From the NCBI RefSeq assembly GCF_032854445.1, contig NC_088295.1, positions 70,832,028 through 70,896,027 on the forward strand: DNA of 64,000 nucleotides, in the 5' to 3' direction. The translations under genes were made by a program, and so were the position numbers. Origin of the DNA: Liolophura sinensis (taxonomy: Eukaryota > Mollusca > Polyplacophora > Chitonida > Chitonidae). A model generated the notes under the pieces. That model worked only from the letters and a program-made list of their open reading frames with translations, ran no database searches and was not told the DNA's origin. Each line of letters opens with the position of its first letter. Position 1 is the first letter of the stretch. Shown piece after piece: positions 33,190 to 45,500 of the stretch.

Positions 33190-35594
33190 TTAACAAAAAC
33201 AGACCTGGGCAACTTGTCTTTCATGATCGTATCAAGTAGTCCTTAGCTGCAGCTGTGGGCTTCAAGACAACTAAGGGCCTGGTTTTTAAGATCACAAGGC
33301 TGGCTTGGATTTAAGTCCCACTTAGGGACATTCCAACTCCAATGAACACAAGGTCAATTCCCCAAACGAGATCAGACAGCTTTGTGACAATGTGGCCAGG
33401 TGAGACCGTAAGCCAGATTTAAATACACAGTGATGCCTTTAGATTCAACTGTATGAGCTCAACACAGCATTCATTAACTGTCAACTTTGATTGTAAAGGT
33501 TTCAGGAGTTTTATATTTACCTTTCTCGCAAAGATACTGGCTTCAGATAACATGCAGGAAGTACTGACACTCGAAGAGCAAGCCATGGTGAAGCTGGCAA
33601 CATCCCCACTCTGCAGACACCACATCAACCAGTATTTACTCTTATTTTAATTGCACATAATGAAAAAAAACAACAAATAAGTTATGAAGGTGTTTTTAAT
33701 AATGTTTGTCTACCAATCCATATACACTTCAGTCAATGTAGCACTGGATCCTCTCTGATGTAGAAATGTCATTATGACGTGGAAAACAAAATGCAGAAAT
33801 TACCGGTATTCCATTATGAAAACTGGTCCTGTGTCACAAACACGTACATATCAAAGCTTCCAAGTGAATTACCCCAGGACAAACAAAAAGCCGAGTATCA
33901 AACTGTTCTTCCTGAGGAATACAAATGTAACACTGCGCATAGAAAGCAGCAGCCCAGGACCACTGAAAACAGCTTATAAGCTATATGTACTAATAATTTA
34001 AAGTTCTTCCCACAACAGCACAGACAGGATATTAACCTAAACACACAGTGTTTACAAGTTTGAATAGCTACATGACGAAAAAAAAAAAAAAAAAATCACC
34101 TCCTCACAACACTGATGTAAAACTAAAGGTAAGGCAAGGTATCAAGGTACACGTAGAAATGAAAAATGACAATGAAAGCACTGATATTGGGATTACTAAT
34201 CCACTGTTGTTTACACAGCTAAATGAAATATAATGAGGACTTCTTTGGTAATCCCAATTTAAACTAAGAGGTTCTGGGTTTCTGGTGCACAACTAGTGCA
34301 AATGGGAACAGGGTAGGAGTTAAAGGCGAGTAAGAACTAAATGTACCGCATATTAGGTGGAAGTGTCCAAGTAAACACAGTGGGTAAATACATCATTGTG
34401 ATCTTCATATCTACTATGAGATGATAATCTAGAAGGGAAAACCCGACTGACATATTATGAAATCCACTTATGTTGAAAGCCACAGACACAGATACACAGA
34501 GGGATATACACAAACAACTTCACGCGGACAGTATACCTTGAAAAAGGTTCATTCGGTATGTAATAGCTCAAGTCGACATTCTTCCCTCACACATTAGGTA
34601 ACATGATACATGTATGGCTATATTAACAGTACAGGCTATGCTAGCCGTTCAACAAAACCATACGCTTGCGGGCGTGTGACGGGAATATGCACCATGAGAT
34701 ATGTAGGTATAGATATTTACACCAAGAGGGATCACATGGCCACCTATGCATCCACAGACATCTCCCAGATGCATTGCTATGTATAAATTTGATTTTATAT
34801 TATCTAACTCTGATCATGAAAATGTACACAGTATAACACCATATATATGTCTACAAACAAATACAACAAAGTAACTGACCAGATATACCATGATCTACAG
34901 TTTTGTCCACATAAATCATCTTTTATTGTATAACTCTATAGACAAGCTCCTGTTCCATGTCCACATACGGACCAGAAGAGGCCAGCAAAACTCATACAAT
35001 TTGACAGTCTTCTGCCTATGCTAATTATTGCTCTTTGACACATGTACAAAAAATTAATTAGGAGCCTGTAGACTGTTTCACAAATCTGTCACAACATGCA
35101 CCTGGCAAAATGGCATATAGGGAGGACATGCCTCATTGTAATAAATGTTGTGTTGTGACAGTTTTGTAACACATTCCCCTGCTTCTTACATTTCAAGCAT
35201 CATACTACATATTAGACATCCTTTCTGTCTGCTTTCAAACTGAAATCAAAACGATAGCGTAACTATCAAAAGCATAAATAACCATTTTATGTGGTTTGCA
35301 TTAAAATTCTTAAAAAACAGAGGTCATAGAAAAGCCCTTTGCTAAAATTTCAAGGAGTTCTATATAAATCAATAACAAACAGCTGTGCACCAACATGCCA
35401 GACTTGTCACGCCCAACTAATATGATAAATTATGACAATATCCCTGTCCACACCGGACACTTATTTACAGCATTGTGTCTATCCTGAATAACACAATACG
35501 AGTTTTTTGCATTAACAGAGTTATTGCATGCTGATTTCACTTCCCTCTGTTTTACTGGCTCAACATAAAATTAGGAGAAATCCACCCTCTTCGT

Positions 35595-35652
<58 letters not shown>

Positions 35653-35799
35653 CATGGAGCCAATGCTTACAGCTCTGTACACTATTTACAGGGTAGTAGT
35701 ATTTGTTCTGTGTAAATGCTACATGTCATAGAGTCTGTGTCCAGATCTATGTGCTGCCTATATCCTCAGCAGGAGAGGCTGGAGAGGGGGACTGAGCTG
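33190..35799 (-). other. Convergent 3' region: probable KMT2C 3' UTR and intergenic DNA
   Basis: No coding exon was supported. On the minus strand a possible poly(A) signal AATAAA lies at 34922-34927, which would give KMT2C a ~0.9-kb 3' UTR. A (TA)n run at 35596-35650 falls within it. The short frames at 33419-33979 on either strand lack splice context. Confidence 0.45.
35596..35650. repeat. (TA)n microsatellite
   Basis: TA repeats with one small interruption, in the likely 3' UTR of KMT2C. Confidence 0.95.
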
Positions 35800-36574
35800 T
35801 TAGTTCATCCACTTCCTACAGCCAACTGCTCCACAGCAACATGGAATCTTGTGCTGCTCATCCTCAAAATCAAACTTGTAATCATAGGTCAACTGCAACA
35901 CAATCAACATAGCATTAATACACTCACAAAATTCAAAAAGATTATTGCTGAAAACAATCACCGTTTTTACTGGTTAGGAATCCTGAGCACAACAAAATGA
36001 GTTCAGCAATGATTCATCGGTTCATTGTAGTTGAATGCCACTCCCAAAATTTTTCAATGAGTTTACCAATAAACAGGATAGTACTGTACTCCAGAACGGA
36101 AATCAATTTGTTTCATTGAAACTGACCCCTCCTCTCCTCTGGCAATACGGCGATTTGTAATGATGATGATTTTACTCTCTTTCTCAAAGGGCACCACCTC
36201 AGCCACACAGTTGGGGTTGCACGAGTGATTGATGTAAGCGGGCAGGGCCTCCTGCCATAGTGGCATCAATCACTGTCTCTGGGTCAATACGGAACATGTA
36301 CACACCTCGGTTCTGAGGGAACAAACAGGATTCAATTACATTCATACGTCTGATACATAGGACAATACATTCTATCATAAGAACAAACAACCTTGGAAGT
36401 TATGTAATTTTACAAAAAAGCACAAGTATCAGAGCAGGTATTCTTGTCACAACCTACCTGTGACTCGTAGATCTCCTCTCGTCTGTTGGCAACTTCATCA
36501 CGAATCAAATCTCCAATGTACTCAATCACCATGGTGTGCTTCTCCAAATCCCTTGCAGAAAACAAACCTAGTCC
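35800..36574 (-). other. KMT2C: SET and post-SET coding exons of KMT2C
   Basis: Three exons encode the methyltransferase domain: 36574-36458 ([21 protein letters not shown]), 36312-36127 ([24 protein letters not shown], containing the SAM-pocket NHSC motif) and 35892-35800 ([26 protein letters not shown], stop at 35800-35802). The post-SET zinc-binding cysteines are present. As given, the middle exon has one extra T near 36236 before the NHSC codons. It also has two extra G before the only canonical donor (GTCAGT at 36126), so the literal reading frame breaks. Confidence 0.9.
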
Positions 36575-39500
36575 CTGTAGACACATGAAGCTCACTTTTT
36601 AGCTCAATTTGTTAAGCACAACAAAAAATTTTACAAAGCTTACAGAATAATTAGATGCACAACACAAGTAGCAAGAACAATATTTGATCAATCTTAAAGA
36701 ATGGAAATCCATCAAGTCTGTTATATGTATGCACTTCTAGTGTTCAGTTACCATCCCCTATTTGACCCAGTGGTAGTTGTGTAATGTAAAATTTACAAAC
36801 TGTTCATACACAGTATGCCTTTTGTTACCTGAATTCTGGATCTGCCCAGGTAGACATTGTTCTTCCACTCTGACTTAAGTCGGCGGGTACTGCTGTGACT
36901 TGGAGTGCACAAACTGCCTTCATGTAAGGGGAGTTGATGTCCCCAGTCACACCTGTCACTGTTGCGGGTAAAGATCGTGATGTGCTCGACTGAAGAGTGT
37001 GAGGCCTACAACAACATATTCAACATTTTTAACAAGAATGTTACTAAAAAAACAATAGCCAGCCTTCACACACACAACTGCCAGTAACACACTGTGTACT
37101 CTGTACAGATTGTACAAGTACTGTGAATTACCTGGAGTTAAACATTTTTCAAATGGTACATTGTGCTTGATTCATCCACCTCACACGGCCATTTCAGAGG
37201 GTAAAGTGTTGGTACCTTTACGTGCATGTGAAGTGCATTTTTTAGATATTAAAACTTCATGTGAAAATACAGTATACATACCTGTATGTATATTAATCTC
37301 AACTAAGTCAAAACATTAAAAAGTGTAAAAAAAAACTGTACCTTTTAAAATGTGTGCGCAGCTTGGGCTCTGTTCGGGCACATCCTGTAGGGTTGATTGC
37401 CAGGGGCATTTCAATCAATGGTGACCTTCCAAACTTGAATATGTAATTCTGCAGCAAGTCTGTCCCTGGTAACTGAAGATAGGAGAAAACATGGTAATGC
37501 TGATTTACAGAGATAACCTTAATTAGGAAATGAACACTGAAAAGTGACGGGTCATGTAATCAACACTGAAGCAAGTTTAAAAGTCAAGCCAGCAGTAACT
37601 GGTGTTGAAATGAAGCTGTCTGCACAGCTCACATAGTGAGCAAACCAAAGAACTGGGCTTGCAACACTTTCTCAAATCTACTAAACAATATCAATTGTAC
37701 AAAATGCAAACTTACCGATTCTACCACTCGGAGGATGGCTGGTTCAGCCAGTCCAAATAACTCCTCCCCAGTGAGAAAAGAGGGAAACATTTTGACCAAG
37801 TCCAGCTGTTTTCTCAGTTTTTCCACTGGTTCCAAAACTCGCAACCAAGCACCTGTCAATCAGTGAATGAATAAACACATCATGCACACGAGAACACACA
37901 CTTAATAATGCCACACACTGGAAACTGTACAAAAATTTGGCAAATTGATTCAACCTGACAGATATGATGGACAACTAGGTGTGCTGGACAACAACTTTAC
38001 CCTGATGCTTACTTTTAGCAGAAGGCTCTTTGATGACAACATCTTCGTAGCCTTTCTCAGACACCTGGATGACGAACTCCGGGTAGCCTTCATTATCCCG
38101 TATGCTGCACATGTACCTACATCGCTTGTGAACACGCTTCATGCTCCAGTAAAACCGAGTCACCTTGAAACCAACCTGTCACACAAAAAAATAGTCAGAT
38201 ACACGCCATGAGATTTGACAAAGATTTTACAGAGAAAATTACAGACAACTTGCTCGCTTTTACAAGTTTGCTGTTACAAAGTAGCCGATTACACCCAAAT
38301 AATGCTACAAAGGGTATGGGGATGAGCAGACTTACAGGATAGATGTATTCTCGTGTGTGGAAACGCCCAGTCTGTATCTGATGAGGCAATAACTGGCCTA
38401 TGTTGTGAAGAATCAAAGAGCCAATACGCAAACAGAATCTGTTCTCTTCCTGGTGAACCATGCTGCAAAGTTAAACAAGTTTGAGTAAGTACATGCACAT
38501 GCTGACATTACAGAACATACAACCCAATATACTGGTTAACTTGATGTACACATATTTAACATAATTTTGGACAAAAAATGCAGCCTGTTTACTTAGAAAG
38601 TCTGTGACTTTCTGACTGCCAGAATATCCACTATAACTGGTGAACCACATTTAAACACATTAACTGAGAAGATTGTTACCTTGCCACCTGCTTGTCCTCG
38701 TCTCTGTTGACATACACCCGCCGGTACACAATCAGCGAGTCTAGCTCTGTATCTGGGTGGCCTTTAGGGGCATGCATGGAGCAGAGAATGGTCTGAAACA
38801 GAAATAAGGAATCTGAGTGAGAAAAATCAACACCTTCACGCCATATAGAGTAAAAAAAACAAAAAACTTCACACATCAACTTGGTTACGTCAAACAAATA
38901 AATGCAATGTACAGCTTTTTCCTCAACACTGGTGAGGCTCACCTTATCCTGGAAAAACATACAGCCTTCATTGATAGCACAGGCCACATGGTAGATGTTA
39001 GCACAGCGGACCTTGAAACACCCCAAAGTGGCTCCCACTTTATGGCAGGAAGAACAATTGACGCCCAGACTGCGCTTCAATGCCTGGTCCACATTGATCA
39101 AGGCTCCATTCAAGGTTTCATAGACATCATAAGACCAGAGGGCACAGTTAAGATGACACCATCTATCTATGTCCATATTCAGCAACCTGAAAATGACAAA
39201 CTGGTATTAGCAATGACATTTTAAGAGCGAGCAGACAGTGGAGAATACCATCAAGCTAGAAGAGAGCAACACAAGAATTGCGGCATACTCAACAACCGTC
39301 TGGGTAGGCAACCAACTGTCTTTCATTGACAGTAATTTTAAACAACCTCTCTGGAAGTAATACGTCCCTTTCTGTTTGGAATGGTCAGAAAGACAGTTAT
39401 GTCAATGTCCATAAGAGAACAAAATGCAGTGCAACTCACCAAATACCCTTTGGTCATAACAACATTTGCACAGGGCAATGTGTATACAAGACTATAAGAT

Positions 39501-42500
39501 ACAGGCCCACTGACCTTGAAAAATCATGTCAAGGTCGATGATAAACTTCTTCTACTAGGTGCAAGTCGAGGAAACATGTTTGAGAGTTCAAGAGGGATAT
39601 CACACTTACAATCCTTTCACAAAATACAATGTCAATGGATAGACAAAATAGACAAAATAGGCTACGGTCAACACAGATGAAGAAGATTCTTTTCCACGTT
39701 CAAGTATTCATGTGGTACAGTGTGTTAGTCTGGTAAACCCGAATACAAGCCCTAGCCTGATGGCCTTACCTTCCTGGTCCATCAGAGGACCCGTCCCCTG
39801 TCTGGTGACAGAACGTACACTTTCTTGTGTCTTCAGTCAGTGGCTCAGCAGTCAGGATGATCTTCATGTTGGTCATTAGCTGATAACAGAAAAACCAACA
39901 ACCTTAAAATACTAAATCACCAATGCATATCGCTTTTCTCCAATGCAACTTTAGTACATATAGAAATAAACCACAGAGTATGGGATATAACTTTCTGGGT
40001 ATAGCACATTATTAAGTGTTGAAAATTGTTCAAAGCCATTTCAGGTTTTGAATCAGTGACTTCAGATTGTACGTGGCTGACATGTACTGGTTGTGCCAAC
40101 TGAATTGGCTTACCATCCGTATGTTCTTGTCTGTGGGGGCTGAGCTCCTCTTCACAGGTTGAACAAGTATGTTCAGCTCTACTTTCTTCCATCTCACATC
40201 CTTCCACTTCTTCACCAGTGGCTGCAAAAGATTAGTAGTATCCATAGATGAAACAGACATTAGATGGTAAATTTGACCTTCCATAAGGATGACTCAAAAT
40301 AACGACTGTAATTCTTCAACCTTTTCACATGTATGCAAGCCGTGTTTAGTCAAGCATATTATGAAATTATACTTTTTGCTAAGCCCTGAAACTGGCCAAT
40401 CCTGCCAAAGGAGTTTTGTCTCCAAATCAAATTAAAACTATAAAATAAATTGAAAGTTTATTTCATATGCGAAAAGGTGTTGACTGATCAAATTATACTT
40501 TTTGCTAGGCCCTGAAACTGACCAATCCTGCCAAAGGAGATTTGTCTCCAAAATCAAATTAAAATTATAAAATAAATTGAAAGTTTATTTCATACGCGAA
40601 AAGGTTGATGACTTAGGGTAATAAAAACGATGATTTTCAAAGAAAGAATAAAATAAAATTTCCCTTTTTTCTTCCATACAGATCAACAGCTAAAACCTAG
40701 TTCTGGAAGAATTTTGTTACAATAAACCTGAGAAGGCGTTTTGTGCAACAGCCTCGGTGGGTACCTTAAAGAGGCCATCAGTGATCACGATTGACATCGA
40801 GGTAGCCTTTAATTTTCCAGATTCAGAGATGATCACATCTCCACCAAACTTCTTCCACAATTTGAAATCTACTTATTTCTACCTTATACTGTGTACTGGG
40901 TAATAAAATAAATCCACAGGACTGAGGTACACTGGATGAGGCTTACCTTTTGTGGCTGTGTCTCCAGATTAGTGCTGTTACTGCGGCGGCGATGTTTGGC
41001 TCGATCCTCATTCCTCTTAGGACTAGGAAACAAGGCTGGGGAGCCAAGGGAGGGGGAAGACTTCGGTGTGGCTGACGGTGTGGAAGTATTGGAGGTCGAT
41101 ATGGTGAGAGCAGTGAGACAGCTGGACGCAGTGGTGCTCGCTGGTGGCACTGAAGCCACAAGAGCTGGGATAGAGGTCACTGTTAATTGGCTAGACACTG
41201 TCCCAGGCAGGGGAGCTCTAGCTGCTGTAGGGGAGCTCAGTTTTGGGGATTGAGCAGGTGTTGGTGTTGGGGTAGAAGCTGACACAGGTACAGGCTGAAT
41301 GGTCTTCGGAGAGCTGGTAGGTTCAGCCACGACACTCTTGTGTTCCACAAGGTCACAGGCTTCCTTCACCTCAGCAGGTGGGTGGGTCTTGTGGGTTATA
41401 GCAAACTGCCTGTAGCAGTTCATGCTACAAAACGTGATCTCTTCATCTTCTGAGTCCTGCAAAATTTGTTTGATGTGTATTAAATGCTATACAAGTATGT
41501 TTCCCTTACATGATAATAGTACACATGTAGCATATAGATGAAGGAGCCACTATCCTTAGCCAGCTACATCCTCCTGACAATGCCACAGATGATTGCTGGA
41601 TCCAGGCAAAGCCCCTCAGTAAGAGAAGGTCAAAGAAATGTTAAACTCAATGACTTTTTTATTTGATGACAACTCCATTACATACTAAATAACTAATTCT
41701 TCCTCTGCTCTAAAAATTAAGGCAAGACTTCTCATCAGGTTAAAATTATAGATGACACAACACCTACCTGTTCTTCTTTGGTAAGGAACAACATTTCTGA
41801 TTTCTTCTTCCTAACCCCAGGGTTTATAACTGTCACATCACAGTGCCTACAGAATTTCGGCTTTGACTTTATCAATGACTGCACATGCACTGCTTCTTCT
41901 TTATCTGAAAAAAAAAACAAAACAAAAAGACATACACACGCATCACTATGGACCAGGGGGTAAATTGCAAATGATATCTTTCCTTCATGCTGCACCTGAA
42001 TGAATGATATAACCATTGTAGTGTAAAAAAATCAAAGCGGCTTTCCCAGCAGAGCCTACAGCCAAATTACAATAAATCTCTTCTAAAATAGAGAGCTCAT
42101 GCCTAATGGCTCAACAGTGTATTAAGTTATAAACTAGATAACCAGTCTCTCATGAAACACTCTAGATAAGTCATAAGTTGTGCTTACGTTTCATGTTAAG
42201 CTTGAAGAGCTCCGGGGAAGGGCTGCGACTGATCTCATAGGAGGGAGGTACAGCGATTTTCAGCAGGTCAGCGATGGAGGAGAGGACACCGACGATATCC
42301 TCAGTGGCTGAGGCAGACAGGGTGAGGGTGACAGACACCTGCTGCTCCATCATTGGGTCCTTCAAACCCATAGCCAATCCAGGGATCTTGGTTGAGAGCT
42401 CCTCTGCATCCAAGCCCATAGCAAATGCCAGGTTATCCTTAGTCTTCAGGTCTCTCTCAACAGATGGCTTCATCTTACTCACAAGCTCAAAGCCATGCTT

Positions 42501-45500
42501 GATCTCCCGCTTTGGATCAAAGTCCAGCTTTTTCTTGAATTCTGTGTCCTCCTTAAAGCTAGCTGGTTCAGCTTTGATGGGCACAGGATGAACCAAAGGA
42601 AATGCTGGAGAGGAGGAGCGACTGTCAGAGCGGTCAGGGTCAATGTAGGTCAGCCCTGGCAGGTCAGGTTGACGCTCATCAAATGTCAGTTCAGGTGAGG
42701 AGGAGGAAATGATTGTATCAGGTGAGTCTGCATTTCTGAAAAAAAAAACAAAAACAGGACAGTAATTAAAATAGATTTCCTTTGAAACATAGGTAGTACA
42801 AAATTCTTATCAAGATGACTAATAACAGAACTTAATAATAAAAAAATGTAGACAATAAGTTGAAACAGCGTTCGTGAAGTTCACGATGTGACTACTCACC
42901 TAGATCCCAGTCTGGGTTCAATCAGAGGTCCTGAGGGGAGGTTGGGAATCTTCACTGTGGGGCGGGGGTCCACAGGTACCATTGGTCTTCCTGCCAATGC
43001 TTTGGACTGAGGCATGCTGACTCCAGAGAAGGCTCCAGGGCCGACACCTATTTTCAGTGGAATTATGGGATGATAGAGGAGGCAGTAGCGCTGCTGCTCG
43101 GACTCGGGACCTATGGTGACAGCGAGGAGACAGGAGTACATGAGGCGGACTCTAGCTGTCTGCTCACACCTGCAGTCCTTACTAGTGTAGCCTCGCAGCT
43201 TATCAAGCTTGATGGCACGTGCCTTAGGTTTGTCCACACGCTACATTCATGCAAAAACCCTCCGAAAAAAAGTTCAGAAGAGAGGGGTAGGATTCATGCC
43301 ATGTACAAAGCTTTGCTTTTTCTTTTTTTATATATACCCCAGCAATTTCAATATAGCAGTCATATTTTGGAAAAGATATTTAAAAAAAAAAAAAAAAATT
43401 TAAGAAACCAAAACCATTTTCCTGCACTTTCTTTTTGTCAGCCTGATGGCAGAATGTACAGTCTCATGCCAGCCATGCTCATGCTCTATGTAGTCCTGTC
43501 AGCCTCACACAATGTCACGCCAGGTCACACGGAGTCCACTCATCACAGGAAAGAGGACATGCTATCAAAACAACTGGATATGTAAAAGTTATATCTATGC
43601 ACTTCCAAGACTAGGGTTGGGGGAGGGCCTTGGTAAGTTTTCCAAAACAACTATAAACTTTTGCCACTGCAAACAATGGGTGGTCACGGTTAGCAATGGA
43701 TTAAGGAATTTATGTTTGTTAGAAGGAATTTTAACAAATGCACATTTGGGAGTAGTGGTACATATGTATGTATTTTCGGCTTTTTACTATACTAAACTAT
43801 CAAACATAAAATGCTTTCATATTTCATATTTTCTAAGAGAATTTTTTTTATCCATTTTTTTTTCACCCATTTATCACTATGGGTGGGCAGGTTAAACCCA
43901 AAACAAATGGCTGTAAATGATCCAAAGCTGACAAACTTACCTGTAGATTTCTCCTGCTCCCCATCACTGAGAAATTTCCTGCGTGCTGCAATATCCATTG
44001 GGTTCACTTTGTACATTTCCATGGGTAGACACCGAGACAAGGTCTGTAGGTTGCCCAATCCCCCATAATGGTCCACCATACCATCTATGTAGGCTCTACC
44101 AAACACGCCGCGCACACGTGTCTCCACTTGTTCTGTGGACAGGCAAAAGAAACATGCTTCATACATCGTTCATGTAAGTCAGATGTACTGAATAAGCGGC
44201 CTGGATTGAAAACTTCCGTAACTCCTCTAGTTGTATTCATAAAAGTCGTCATCCTAAATTCATCAGTATTTTATGCATATATGTCTCTTACCTCCTAGTA
44301 CCCCGCTGCCAACTATGGGGCACACCCCAAAATTGATGCCAACATTGGGTTCCTGGAGTGGCACACTAGGCATAGCTTTTAGCTGTTCCATCAGCTTTGT
44401 GGCAAAGATTTCCATGTCCTCTGGACTCATGTTGTTCTTGTTTTTCTTTCGTTTCTTAGGCTGTCCATCCTTCCCCACACCATCTTTGTCTTTCTTCTTT
44501 TTCCGCTTCAGCTTTACTCCATCTTTAGAGGTTTTCTTTGTCTTTCTTAAGTCCTCAAACTCTCTCCTTCTTTGTTCAAATTCTAGTTTTCTCATTTCTG
44601 AAAAAAACAAACAACTAATCATAATATAGTGTTCCTGACCAGTTGCAATCCCGCTACACTCTATTCCAGCTTTCTTCACTAAGTAGATATCAGAAATAAC
44701 TTTAACAGTGCTGATTAACAATGTACAGCTACCTGTTCAACTGAGCAAACAGGTAGGCCTTTCTTACCCATCAGCTTTTCTTTATCCTCCTGGGGAATAA
44801 CTCCATCTGGTTCATCCTCACAGGGCAACTCTTTTTCCGTGCACAGTGGCATCCGGTCAATCATCTCCAGCTGACGCTGTTGTTCTGGGGTCAGCTGGAC
44901 TGTCTCATCCAGGTCCTGCAAGAATGTCTACTCGCTTATCATCAAATACATCCACTATACTATCTAATATGTGGTACTTTAGAAAACTTTTCCTTTATCT
45001 TTTGTCATGGGTGGGGGGTTTGTTTTTGCCTGTCTTTATTTGTCCATGTTTCTAATTGTCAACAATTTTATCCCAAAAAAAGTTAAGCAGAGATTTGCAC
45101 GTCCCTGCCTGTGGAGCACAAATTCATACATTTGGCTGTGAGAGTGGTTTGCATTCTCAGAGGGAAAGGAACAACTGTACAAAGTAAAGTACCTGCCAAT
45201 TAAGCAGCCACTAAGGGGCAACAAAAGGACTGTAGGGGTTATAAAAGTCAAAACTACATTGATGATTACCTCACTAGGCCTACGTCTCCCAGGCTGTGTT
45301 GCAAGCAGCTGCTTAAGTAACACATTCTGCCTAGCCCGCTCTGCATCAGACATCTCTGCCTTTTTACCTGCATGAAAGTAAATACATTTATTTATTTATT
45401 TGTTTTATTCTGAAGAATTTTTCACATATACAACAGTGGTCAACTGTACTTGTTGAAGAAATTGGAGTGCCAAGGCTTAACCAATGTCCTTAAATTGACG

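Noticed and set aside
35800-37005. KMT2C as a pseudogene
   Set aside because: About 38 other exons are intact and nearly all in phase. A few 1-2 nt errors in one short stretch fit assembly error better. It is kept as a finding to check.
40936-41253. 105-aa + strand frame
   Set aside because: Antisense of KMT2C exon 41456-40947, which joins its upstream neighbour in phase.
43070-43585. 171-aa + strand frame
   Set aside because: It crosses a KMT2C intron and poly-A-rich DNA. There is no splice or start evidence on the + strand.
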